The notes beneath the pieces were generated by a model. The model made no database searches and was not told the origin of the DNA. It worked only from the letters and a program-made list of their open reading frames with translations. Position numbers and translations under genes: made by a program. Of a DNA stretch of 64,000 bases, positions 47,540-59,600 are shown in pieces (the first letter of the stretch is position 1; each line of letters opens with the position of its first letter). Source of the DNA: Eucommia ulmoides. Taxonomy: Eukaryota; Streptophyta; Magnoliopsida; Garryales; Eucommiaceae. The DNA lies in contig CM028329.1 of the NCBI GenBank assembly GCA_016647705.1, forward strand, positions 58,111,231 to 58,175,230. Direction: 5' to 3'.

Positions 47540-48480
47540 TTTGTTGAAAATGGAGCCAAAAGACCAACAACAAGTGACATCAAAACCGATGGTTCAATGG
47601 TTTCCGCGAAATATGAAATAGAGAAGTTTGATGGTGAGAATGACTTTAATTTGTAGCGTATCAAAATACGTGCATTTTTGCAACAACAAGGCTTGACAAA
47701 ATTTTTGGATGCAGAGGAGGCATCCAAATTATCGAAGGAGCAAGCAACAGAGATGGAAAAAAAAAGCGCATACTGCAATTCAACTATCTCTTGCTGATGT
47801 AGTGCTCAAGGAGGTTGCAAACGAAGAAACAACTAAGGGGTTATGAGACAAGCTAGAAAACTTGTATATGACGAAATCTCTCACGAACCGGTTGTATTTG
47901 AAGCAATGGTTATATACTCTCAAGATGGAGGTAGGTATATCCATACACTAGCACCTTGATAATTTTAATCGAATTATCATGAATTTGAAGAATATTGACG
48001 TCAAGGTTGACAAAGAGGATCAAGCTCCTATCATTTTGTGTTCACTACCAATATCATTTGATTCCTTTGGTAATTCTATATTATATGGACGAAATTCAAT
48101 TTCTTGGCCGACGTCAAGGCATCCTTAAACTCAAAAGAGTTGAGGATTAAGTTAAATGGCGAAGGTAGTGATGATCATGCTACATGCCTATTCGTTAAGG
48201 GAAAGAACAGTTCCAAGAAAGACGACGATAAATCAAAGAAAAATATTAAGTGTTATTATTGTCATCAGTTTGGGCATTACAAGTTGGAGTGTCTAAAGCT
48301 CAAAAAACGTGATGGTCAAGAGACAGATGTAGAGGTGAATGTTGGCTTGGGTGAAGATTCACAGTTTGTTTTTTCTGTTACAGTTCCACAAATTCGCTCT
48401 AAAGATAAGTGGATTTTAGATGTAGGTTGCTCTTAGCACATATTTGCTAATAGGAATGTGTTTACTACCTATGATTCAGT
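47540..48480 (+). pseudogene. Copia gag and protease start, broken
   Basis: Plus-strand pieces read KYEIEKFDGENDFNL, then FLQQQGLTKFLDAEEASKLS, then KSLTNRLYLKQWLYTLKMEV, IILCSLPISFDSFGN, a zinc knuckle CYYCHQFGHYKLECLKLKKR (about 48250-48305) and the protease start KDKWILDVGCS. This is the usual gag order of plant Copia elements. It is interrupted by stops (TAG after NDFNL, TGA after TTKGL, TAG after DVGCS) and a frame change near 48090. No integrase, RT or RNase H follows; 48490-48930 is noncoding internal sequence. Confidence 0.8.
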
Positions 48481-48933
48481 CAATAGTGGCACAGTCAAGG
48501 GTGAGCAGAGGTGCCGTAACTATGATGACAAGGAAAAAAATTGGTGGCCTTTAGGTTCTTCAAGGTGGTACAGTTAGAACTGTAGGTGTTTCAGGTTCTC
48601 AGAAACAGGTGAAGTTTTAGATGAGACAATTTGATAGATGCGAGTTAGTACTCTAGTTCAGTCCGTGGAAAAGAGTTTTCAGAGAAGACAGATTGGTCGT
48701 TTTCAGATGAAAAACACAAATTTGTGAAGCACTTATTTTGACAGAGAATATGGGAGTTCCATGTTCCAGATTCGTCAAAATAAGTGAATCTGACCAACGG
48801 ATTTTTGGTACATCGAGTTGATGTTTGGGAACCGATGTACAAATTCGAAGAGCTCTTAAACTTGGTAGGAGACAACATGAGGAAGAATGTCCTTAATTAT
48901 GAAGAAAATTTTGTTTGGCTGAAAATCTCCATA

Positions 48934-49470
48934 GGCCAACACTTTACAATGGTGTGAAATGGATTTTTCAAATTTAGATGGTTTGTCCTTGTTCACGTGT
49001 TTGTTGTGCTATTGTGAAAAAAACGGATGGATGACTTTTGATTAGGGTGTCCGCCTTTGGAGAAATGAAAATAGTGGAAGCAAAATTTGTTTCCTCTCCA
49101 TCTCTACCTCTACCTATAAAATGACAGAGGTGTAAGTGTTGAAGATGTAGAGTGATTTTTTTTTTTTTTTAGATTGGTGTATTGGAAATTCTATAATAGA
49201 ATTTTGTTTGTTCATACCCAAAGATAGTGTATTTGTTGAGAGAGATTTTTTGGGGAAATTTTGTTATTAGTTCTTGAGTTTAATAATTTATCTTTGTTTG
49301 TGTAATTTTTTTCATATTAGTGAAACCATTTGTTGTTCTTCGCCCGTAGAGGTAGGCAAATTGTGCTGAATCACGTTATATCTTGTGTCTTTTTTGTATT
49401 TGCTATTTTTTTTCGTTTTCTTATATTTTCTATGTTCATATTTTTGTTGTCCTAAGCACAACAAGTGCTA
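48934..49470 (+). repeat. LTR of the second Copia family, plus orientation
   Basis: Partner of the inverted copy at 46996-47534. Contains a TATA-like CCTATAAAATGACAGAGG near 49113-49130. It ends CTAAGCACAACA and is followed by AGTGCTATCAGAGCAAGG (primer site) and about 65 bp of leader before the foldback insertion at 49544; the leader resumes at 50882 with TAATTTTGTTGAAAATGGAG. Confidence 0.65.
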
Positions 49471-49543
49471 TCAGAGCAAGGAAAACCCATTAAAGTTTGA
49501 AAAATCCATTTCACCCTATTGTAAAGTGTTGACCTAGTTTTGT

Positions 49544-50881
49544 GAGCTGTTTACACTTTTAGGTCTTAAAAGTTAAGAAATCACCGAAATAGGTCCCCTT
49601 TTTATCTCATTTTCCAAATTGGGTCTCTCCGGCCTTGTGAAGGCCGGGTTCTCACATTTTTTTATTTTATTTTTTTGGAGTCTGGTCTTGTGAAAGTCGG
49701 ATTCTAAAAAGGGGCTGCCACAATGGCCCTCACCCCCCACCCCCCACCTTATCCTCCCTCAATTATATATATTTATAATTTTAACTAATTAATTTGTATA
49801 CATAATTTTAAATTTTAAAATATTAAACAAATTTTAAAATTATATATATATAAGAAAAAATGATTCATACCCCCCCCCCCCAAAAAAAAACAAAAAAAAT
49901 AGAATGGTCAGGGCTGGATTTGGCTTGGGGGTGGGGTTAAGTGAAAATAAGTGAATTTATTTTCACTTAACCCCTCTCCTTCTTTTGGGGTGAAATAAGT
50001 GAAATTATATAAAATTTTAATTTTGTTTTAAATGTGACCAAATTTTAATGGTAAAAAATTAGTATACTTTTATTAAAATTATTATCGTAAATTAAATATA
50101 TGTACTTAAAGTTGGAAAGTCGGCAAATCAAACAAAAATCGGACATTTGGAAAAAATGAAATGACATAAATGAAAAAAATCAGAAAATTTAGGGGCTCAA
50201 AATGTAAATGACATGACATAAATAAAAAAATAAGATAATTCAGGGGCTCAAAATGTAATAAATGGTAAATAAATTTAAAGATCAAGTCCTACAAGGGCCG
50301 GTTTCCAAAACTTTTAAATTTAAAGATCCGGCCCTACAAGGGCCGGTTTCCAAAATCTTTAAATTTATTTATTATATTATATTTTGAGCCCTTGAATTTT
50401 CTTGTTTTTTCATTTATGTCATGTTATTTTTTCAAAATGTCCAATTTTTATTTGATTCACCGACTTTCCAACTTTAAGTACATATATTTAATTTGTGGTA
50501 ATAATTTTAATAAAAGTATACTAATTTTTTACCATTAAAATTTGGTCCTATTTAAAACAAAATTAAAATTTTATATAATTTCACTTACCCCACTACAGAA
50601 GAAGGAAATTTATTTTCACTTAACCCCCTTCCCTCAGGGCCAGATTCTATTTTTTTTGTTTGGGGGTGGGTTGGGGGGGGAGGTTTTGTGTGAATCATCA
50701 TTTGTTTCTTTTATATATATATATTTATAATTTTAAAATTTGTTTAATATTTTAAAATTAAAAATTATTTATACAAATTAATTAGTTAAAATTATAAATA
50801 TATATAATTGGGGAAATAAAATAAAAAAGGACCTATTTTGGTGATTTCTTAACTTTTAGGACCTAAAAGTGTAAACAGCTC
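49544..50881. mobile_element. Foldback / long-TIR element (1.34 kb) with 9-bp TSD
   Basis: Both ends carry the same inverted repeat, starting GAGCTGTTTACACTTTTAGG and continuing for about 55 bp to AAATAGGTCC. Flanks TAGTTTTGT (49535-49543) and TAATTTTGT (50882-50890) form a 9-bp duplication with one mismatch, as in Mutator-like elements. Inner arms are also inverted (ACTTAAAGTTGGAAAGTCGG near 50105 and CCGACTTTCCAACTTTAAGT near 50460), folding almost the whole element into one hairpin centred near 50300. The centre has a tandem repeat with CTACAAGGGCCGGTTTCCAA twice. The left arm has an extra GC-rich block (about 49600-49755). No coding. It sits in the Copia leader. Confidence 0.85.
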
Positions 50882-50890
50882 TAATTTTGT

Positions 50891-52002
50891 TGAAAATGGA
50901 GCCAAAAAGACCAACATAGCGGTGCCGCGGGAGGAGGTATACCCCCTTCTTTGACCCCCCCTTTTTTTTTTTTTTTTTTTTCTAATTTATTTTTTATTTT
51001 TTTATTTTTATTAAGTATGTGTTGACATTATCTGTTGTTATTTGCTTTAGGTACTAAAATGGGTGCTTGGCTTTATAGTCTATTTTGTGTGGTTTACTTG
51101 TTTCACAGTGGTGGAAGGCTTATAGTAAGAAATTTGAGAAGACTTTATTGGTGTAACCTTTGTCTATCTATTTATTTATTTATGCCCTTTATTTATGCCC
51201 GGACCTGTTTGTGTGAATCTCGGCTAATAACTTTATCGAACGATTTAAGAGTACACTCCTCTATATTGGTCTGATATATTCATGATTAAATTCAAAATTT
51301 AATTCTCGGAGTATTTTTTAGAAAAGTCGAATTCTGGTTAAAAAAAAAAAAGTCACCTCCTTTTGCCAACCGGAGTAACATAGGTTACCTGCGTCAAAGA
51401 TAACAATTTGTGTTGATTGCTTATTTCAAAGGAATCCGAATGTGCACCCAATAAGATGGGATTGGACATGATTCCAATTCCTCCACCAGCCCAAATGTGC
51501 CTGTGTGTGTGATTGGACTTCCACACTCTGTTTCCCTCTTATTCGTGTCGATTGGAAAGGGATTTGTTCTGACCTAATTGGGTGTAGTGTTTTTTTTTTT
51601 TTTTTTTTTAATGCCCCACACCCACATAGTATATGAGACTAATCTCATTCCGGTCTGTGGCGGTCCCTCCTAACAAATGCTTTTTTGCAAGTTCAAATCT
51701 TTAACGTTGTAGAAGTCTCTCAACTATTTTAATTTAAATTTGAAGTGGCTTTCTGCTTGAGCCGCCCTATGGGTGGATGTAGATTCCTTCCTATGTGTGT
51801 GAGGGAGACAGACAGGGACAGATCTCTTTGTGGACATCCACTCTCTCTGTCTGCTCTTATGTGTATTGCTATGATTGGGTTCCTCTTTTGTGTGACTTAA
51901 GAGTTATCTTTATATGTCTATTTGCGTTTGTGCTTTTGTAATGATTTTCAACTCCAGAACATTTTTTTCCAAAATTTGTTCATTGGATTTTTCTCTGAGG
52001 CC
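50891..52002. other. Intergenic DNA, unassigned
   Basis: About 35 bp of Copia leader, then C- and T-rich tracts, then unique-looking moderately AT-rich sequence. Short open frames (for example 51035-51274) show no recognised motif. No RNA gene seen. Confidence 0.4.
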
Positions 52003-52397
52003 CGTTTGGTTACTGTTTCTCTTCCCTGATTCTTTTTCTAGCTCTCAAAATTTGAGGATTAGTATACAAAAAGGGCATTCGGTATACATGTTTCTATTCT
52101 AAAAAATTTTGGAAATAATTTGAAATTATTTTCTAATTTTTTTAAGAATATGAGAAAAAAAAAATGTTGATTCCTATTTACTCCCATATATTATTTTTAC
52201 TACCATTCCTTCGGTCACCATAAATTTAAAGAAAAAAGACAAATATTGCAGCCAACGTATATCTTGTTCTCATAAATTGAAAGAAACAATTTAATGACAA
52301 TGGTGGTTACTATTGGAATACTCCAGAATAGAAATAAATTTTTCATCCCATCTCATCCTAGTTTAATGAAAGTAAAAACAAAAACACTAACCAAACG
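52003..52397. mobile_element. GTTTGGTTA-ended MITE, copy 3 (best-preserved ends)
   Basis: Left end CGTTTGGTTACTGTTTCTCT; right end AAAACACTAACCAAACG, whose reverse complement CGTTTGGTTAGTGTTTT pairs with the left end over about 17 bp. The interior matches copy 1. No coding; no clear target duplication. Confidence 0.7.
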
Positions 52398-52488
52398 ACC
52401 ACCTTATATTCCGAAATCATTTTAAATAACATATATTTGTTTTTGTAAAGGAAATTGTTTTTTTTTTTTCTTTTTAATAAAAGAACTT

Positions 52489-53088
52489 TGTTGGTGTCAA
52501 AAGTTGGTTAACACATTTAGTTGGTCCGGTCAGAGTTTACGTGGATCCTTGTAGCTGAGGTGGAGATGATTTGTTCTAATCTAGTCCTTTTTGGTCGATT
52601 GTCCTAGAAGATCCGTGCGTTCAGGACGATTTGAACGCACAGTTCGGTGTTTGGTCCGGTCTGAATTCCAAGTTGGTACTTGCACAGGACTCACCGGGGT
52701 TATGCCCGACAAAGTCCCTCCGGCGTGAAAGTAAGAGCTTGAGAAGGAGAAGGTTTTAAAGATGCTTCAAATATACAAAAGAGCAATACTTTTGAGCATT
52801 GAAATGCTCTGGTATTTATAGAAATAGAGAGTGCATAGTGATGGGCTTGGACTTTTTGTCCCATTAGAAGAGTCCATTTGCCTCTGAGGAGGTCTGTCTG
52901 ATGAACTCTGATCGGCACGCCCTGGTTGACAATCGAATCTTAAGGTTTGAGCTCGATTGTCCCCTAGGCGGCCTACTCCTTGGTCGGTTAGCTCCTGGTC
53001 TGTCATTCAGTCAAACTTAATCAAAATGCCAGTTCACGTATAGACATTCAATGGGTGATTTCGGGGTGACCAAATTTTGTCATCATCA
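52489..53088 (-). mobile_element. Solo LTR (600 bp), TSD AACTT
   Basis: Flanked by AACTT at 52484-52488 and 53089-53093. Reading minus it starts TGATGATGACAAAATTTGG and ends TTTTGACACCAACA. TATA-like TTTCTATAAATACCAGAG near 52808-52825 (minus), then GCCGGAGGGACTTTGTCGGG near 52714-52733, shared in form with the LTR at 28377-28840. No internal coding region. Confidence 0.88.
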
Positions 53089-53093
53089 AACTT

Positions 53094-54378
53094 CATTAAT
53101 AATATAAATTTAAACTAATGAGTTATGAAAATGTCAACTACATATTTGTGCATATCAATTATTTGATTCATTTTCCACATGAAAATACTTATTCTGACTC
53201 ATATTTGCCCAATTAAATTGTTGGACATTAATTGTGTGAGAGAATAGATTTGGAAATATATTTTAAAAAAAAATATAAAAGTAATTTTAGTTTTGGTTTT
53301 TCAATTTGTTTTATTGTATTTACTCTTTATTTACTTTTATTAAAAATTGAATTATAACTTATTTTAATCAACATTTTTATAGCGGTTGTCTGTAATTCAC
53401 GTGAAGGTATCAATCTGTTCCATGCAGTTTAAGGACTATTTTTTGTACGCTTTCTACGAAGGGAGTTTTTTACCAATAAATTTCTTTATTTAAAACAAGA
53501 ATTGTCTATAGTAACTCTTAATATAGGGTTAAGTAATAAAAGCATATCAATTAAATACAAATATAAAATATAATTTAATTTAACGGTATTAGATCTGGAG
53601 TGTGAAATTTTTGAATGAGATCTTTAAGATTTTTATAATCAAATCTCATCTATCTATACCATATTAAAAATAAATAAATAAATAAATAAAATAATATATA
53701 TATATATATATATATATATCATATAGATTTTTGTGCTATGGCATTATGCATTCTCATTTGTCTTTTTATTGGAAAGACTAAAAATTTATTCAAATGATAA
53801 AAAAAATAATAAAATAAAAAGAGTTTTTTGCACTTTGCACACTTGAAGTTTTAAAAAAATTCTACTTTAGTTCCTGTCATTTCCATTCAAACACATTAAT
53901 TCCTAAAATATCAAAATTGTGTCGAGTCAGTCATTTTGTCAATTTTTTATGGCGAAATTTATCCATGTGCGTGATTCCATGTCTGATTGATTTCCGTTAT
54001 AAAAAATAATAGAGTTTTTGATTTGGACTGACTTGACACGATTTAAATACTCTAGAGTTTAACGTATTTAAATTAAAAATACAACAGGAAAGTGAGATTT
54101 CTTCAAAACTTTAGGAAGGCGAAGTGCAAAAATCTGTAATAAAAAATTATAAGTAATTTATTTAAAAAATAATTTCTTAATTTTCTCCAAATAATAAAGG
54201 GGCAAATCTGGAATTAATGAAGTTAGAGAGGGCTTTTATGTAAATTTCTATCTGAAAGAGAGAGAATAAATACACCATTCAGTCACGTTTCGATCACCAA
54301 CCTCGCCAACTAAAGGGACTCGTCGGAGGATATCATCGGAATTCTCTTCCGGCTACTTCTAGTATCTTTCTTCCCCCT
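53094..54378. other. Intergenic DNA and HMT promoter
   Basis: AT-rich, with TAAATAAATAAATAAATAAA and (TA)n at 53670-53719. A TATA-like GAGAGAATAAATACACC lies near 54262-54278, about 105-120 bp upstream of the HMT ATG, and a CT-rich leader follows. Nothing else recognised. Confidence 0.45.
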
Positions 54379-55493
54379 ATGGGCCCTCAAAGCACCGACA
54401 CGTCGCCGACGCTGATTTCGGAATTTCTCCGGAAGTGCGGCGGCGTCGCCGTCATCGACGGAGGCTTCGCGACGGAGCTCGAACGCCACGGCGCTGATCT
54501 CAACGACCCTCTCTGGAGCGCCAAATGCCTCCTCACCTCACCTCAACTTGTTCGAACGGTAAATATCTCTCTCTCTCTCTAGTCTCTCGCTCTCTCTTGT
54601 TTGTGTGTTGGATTTGATCGAATTCGAAAGCAAATCGATTTGGACATGATGCGTTTCTGTTTTAGCATTTCTATTGGAAATTTGAACTGTGAAAACTCAA
54701 TTCCGGAAAAAAATCCCCATTCTGATGATTCTTAAATTCAGTTGTAGTGTTCTAATTCTCCATTTTTAATTTTCTTTCGGGAAGTTAAGGATTGAACCTC
54801 GCGACATGCATGCATTTGATCGAACTGCAGTGAAGATATATTCACCATTTACTGTCCTTTTAATATGCTAAGTTGTGGGTTCACTCCGAAAAGCTAGTGA
54901 GGCTTTCCCCCACATAAGTGGATCATCAGTCAATTTCACATCCGATATGTGATAAACTCAACAATCCCTCCTTTATTTGGTCAGTTAATTCTCAACTAGT
55001 CTTGCTCTTTAGCTGTTGGACTACAGTGGTTGGAATCTAAGTTCTTATACCGGTGTAAGTGGTCTTAGACATCTCTCAACCCAAAAGCTAGCTCATTAAC
55101 TGATCAGTAGTCGGGGACTGATTCTGACTTGCTTGAATCAAATTGTCATATATATTTGGACCACGACATGAAACCGTGATTCTATTGTCTGATTTCTGAC
55201 ACCCCTGCCATTAACGTTCTCATGTGAATTCGCTTAGATCAGAACTTTGCAGTTATGATACTGAGATTTTAAGCCCTAGAGGAACAATTTTTTTTTTTTC
55301 ATTTTTTTTAAAGAGAAGTTAATTCTAAATTTGGACCACCATGTGAGGATGATATTTTTATCGTTTAATTTTGGATTTTACTGACAGCATGCGATGGGAG
55401 CATTAATGTTTAATATTGTCCTGTTCTTTTTTGTGAGGCACAGATGGATCAGAGGCTTTCTGTTCACTCTTTAATTAACTTATCTTTACATGA

Positions 55494-55528
<35 letters not shown>

Positions 55529-56603
55529 TCTTTTGGAATTTTTTAATATTTTACGTGATTTTGCAGGTACATCTTGATTACCTTGAAGCTGGTGCTGATA
55601 TAATAATCACAGCATCCTATCAGGTACTTAGGTGGCGTTTTGTCTTGAAATTATATCTATTAATTTATGAGAACAAAAACAAAAAACATATTTGGTTACA
55701 ATTTTTTTTTTAAATGTATAGTGACCGGCGGGGTGATGGTGGGAATAGTTTTTTAGAAGTAAATAGAGATTAACATTTTTTTATTTCTCATATTCTTAAG
55801 AAATTTATGAAATAGTTCCAAATTACTTCCGAAATTTTGGGAATAGAAACGTGTTTACCAAACGCATTTTTGTACATTATTCCCAAAATTTTGGGAGCGG
55901 GAACAAGAATTAGGGAACAGAACAGTGACGAAACAGGACTTTAGCTTTCCCTTAGGGTAGGTTTGGTTGAAACTTGAAAGGATGTAAAGGTGGAGGGAAA
56001 GGAAAAATGAACTGATAATTTTATCCCTTCTGAAAGAAAAATTATTTTTTCTAGTGTTATTTCTTTGGTTAGGAAAGAAAAATGAGAGAAGAAAATTAAT
56101 CACTTATCTAATTTACTAGTTTATCCTCATATATTACAAAAATAAATTAAAAATTTTATTATTAAGGGTATAATTGTAAATTTAATGTATTTTTTTTTAA
56201 GGACTCTCATTCATTTTCCCTCCATTTCCTCTCAAAGTGGTGGGGATAAAAAAATCCGTCATTTTTTAACCTATTTTTCTTTTCATTTTCTCCACCCAAA
56301 CAAACGCAGAATTTTGCATATTCTTTCCTATTTTCCTTGTCCTCCAATATCCCTCCATACTAAACAATTTTTTTTTTTTTCATTTTCCATCTTATTTTCC
56401 TTCTTCATTTTACCATCCATCTCATTTTTCACCCAAATAAACGCGCCCTTAAGGGAGAGTTTGGTTTTCATGGAATTGGAGCTTCGGAATTGGAATTACA
56501 AATGGAAACACATGTAAAAATTCCAAAAAAAATATGCGTGATCATTTACAATTCCAATTTCAAAAGTTGAATTCTGTGCTGCCAAACAGTACCTAAGTAG
56601 CAA

Positions 56604-56656
<53 letters not shown>

Positions 56657-59600
56657 TAATTGAAATTCTTCTGTACTTGTTGTATGTTGAACAGGCAACA
56701 ATCCAGGGATTTGAGGCTAAAGGGCTCTCTCATGAAGAAAGTGAGTCCTTACTTAGAAGAAGCGTGGAGATAGCCCTTGAAGCAAGGGATGTATATAATG
56801 ATAGATGTCTTGAATCATCCTGTGTTCATACTGAAGACGGTAGAATTCTCAGAAGCCGCCCCATCTTAGTAGCAGCATCAGTGGGAAGCTATGGGGCTTA
56901 TTTAGCCGACGGCTCTGAGTACAGGTGATTTGATCTTTTCTAATTATTAGTTTGTTTGTTCCTGCCTCATCTTACAAGACGTCTTTTGAAATGAGTTAGG
57001 CCAATTAGATTTCTACAGTTCCTCATATTGTTGTCAAGAACCATTTAATTTTCCCTTATCTATTTGATCATATACTTTGATTTCTTGCCTTCTTTAACTA
57101 TAACATCAAAATACTAAATGACATTTTAGTTGATATCAACTGGATAAATTCAATCTTAGTTGATATTACTAAGACCTTACTTTAATGAAGTAAAGAAAAA
57201 GTGAATAACGTTAAAAACATTGTAAGGGAATTATTATGGGGATAATTACTAATTAGGGAAAATTAGAAATTTCTATAATTATTTTTATAATTTCCTGTGA
57301 ATATGAATTTCAACTGCTTTCAGTTTACTTAATCTTTTTTTTTTTTTGGTGCTTTTTTTTTTTTTGGTGCGTGTGTGTGTGTGTTCACTTAACAGCGGGG
57401 ACTACGGTGATGCAATGAATGTTGAGTTCCTAAAAGATTTTCATCGAAGAAGGGTTCAAGTTCTTGGAGAATCTGGTGCCGATCTTATAGCATTTGAGAC
57501 AGTGCCAAACAAGGTGGAAGCTCAGGTATTCGGTTAAATCAATTGTGGATGTTATGATTCTCCCACACACCTTAACGCTTTTTTGAAGTACTTTTTATAC
57601 TAAGAAGTTTTGTTCGATAGCAGGCAGTCCATTGATGTCTTAAAAAATCAAAGAACTTAAAAAAAACCATTTATCATTTTTTTTAAATGTACTTTACTTG
57701 CTTGATTCCTAGAAGTACATTTTTAAAGCTCAAATTGAAAAATAAACGCTAATTTACTTTCTAAAGCAAAATTTTTTTGGGCCCGGGCTTTTATCACACT
57801 CAATGGTCTATTTGTTCATAATTATTATGCAGATATAACTGCTAGCATGTGTTGCTCAAGACTTGATCTTGATTTATAAAAGACGGTATTTATTATTGGA
57901 TCTGCAGGCATTTGCTCAGCTCCTTGAGGAAGAAAACATAAAGATTCCGGCATGGTTTTCCTTCAACTCCAAGGATGGTGTGAATGTCGTCAGCGGTGAT
58001 TCCTTGATTGAATGTGCAGAGGTTGCTGAATCATGCCCAAAAGTTGTTGCTCTCGGCATCAATTGCACCCCGCCTAGATTCATTCACACTCTAATCTTAT
58101 CCATTAAGAAGGTATCATCATAATCCTTCTAATTTTTTGCTATTTTTATCCATTAAGAAGGCATAATTCTTCTAGCATATGCAATTTTATGCATAAAGGG
58201 TCAATTATCTTTGCGTCTCATTTCATACTCGACTAGCTATCATATTGTGATAATATTGTTTATCATAAAGTTTAGGATTTTGAAATTAAGTCTTAAAGTT
58301 GTAAGAACCGAATGGGCCTCACTCACTCTCAAAAGTTGCTTTGTAAGGTGAAGATTGCTCTAGGCTTTGTATATAGTTTAGGATCAGGTAACTCAAGTGA
58401 CGTGCTTCAACATGTCCCCTCAGACGCAGGGTGGACTTTTGACAAACCATTGAAAACGGATATCGGGTGAAGTGCCCAATATCGATGTGAAATTCAACAT
58501 GTCCCTCACACGTATGGTGAACTTTTTGACAAACCACTGTGAATGGATATCGGGGGGAAGGGCCAACATCGATGTGGGATTCAACACACCCAGTATCGGA
58601 AGAGTTCTGGCTTATATCATGTAAGAACCCAATAGGCCTAACTCACTCTTAAAAGACGCCTTGTAAGAGGAAGATTATCCTCTGCTTTACATATAGCTTA
58701 GGATTAGGTAACACAAGCGATGTGGGATTCAACATGCCCCCTCACGCTCAGGATGTACTTTTGACAAATTAATACGAACGGATATCGAGGGAAGGACCAA
58801 AATCGATGTTGGATTCAACAAAAATTAATGTTGGATTAAAAATTATACAAATTGTAAAAGCGGGTTGGCTCTACAAATTGCCTTTTTATCAATGGCTCCC
58901 TCACCATCACCGTTCGATTTTTTTACTATTTTATCCATCAAGAATGCATCTTTCTTTTAGACACTAGATTTGACTTATAATTCAGTTCTAAATCTGTTCA
59001 TTTCAAATAATTACCCAAAATCAACATTATTCTGTGTTGGAAGTTTGTTCTTATTTTCGGTCTTCTTTTTTTATCAGGTGGTGACTAAACCAATTCTTAT
59101 ATATCCAAACAGTGGGGAGAGCTATGATGGTGATCGAAAAGAGTGGGTGGTAAGTTTTTCTTCCTCCAACTTAATAAGCTGTGTTTGGATACCAATAATT
59201 AAATATTTATGTTGTGTGGGTATATATATACTCACACATACATATATATACATATATATTGCAGTGTTATTACCTATTAGTCCTGTTTTCTTTCAAATTT
59301 TTTTTGGTTGTTTTTCCCAGTTAGCGACCCGTTGGGTGAGTACAATGACTTTCGACTTTTTACGGAATTTTTGGTCAAACATTGTAGTGGAGTGTAGTGA
59401 TTTTCGAATTTTGATAGAATTATATAAAGCTTAGGATCAGATAATACTGGGGGATGTGAGATTTAACACGCCCCCTCACAAGCAAGATGGATTTTGACAA
59501 ACTATTACGAGCAGATATTGATTGCCCAACAATGATGTAAGATTTAACACACCCAATATCAGACAAAAGACCTAGTTCTGATATCATGTAGGAACTCAAT

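Noticed and set aside
51035-51274. 79-codon plus-strand frame, Cys-rich
   Set aside because: No start context, no homologue recognised, located in transposon-rich intergenic DNA.
54890-55140. Further TRIM copy in HMT intron 1
   Set aside because: Phrases such as GATAAACTCAACAATCCCTC resemble TRIM borders, but no LTR pair or primer site could be aligned; left unassigned.
55444-55713. 89-codon frame containing HMT exon 2
   Set aside because: Includes (TA)n-encoded Ile/Tyr and intron sequence on both sides; exon 2 proper is 55567-55623.
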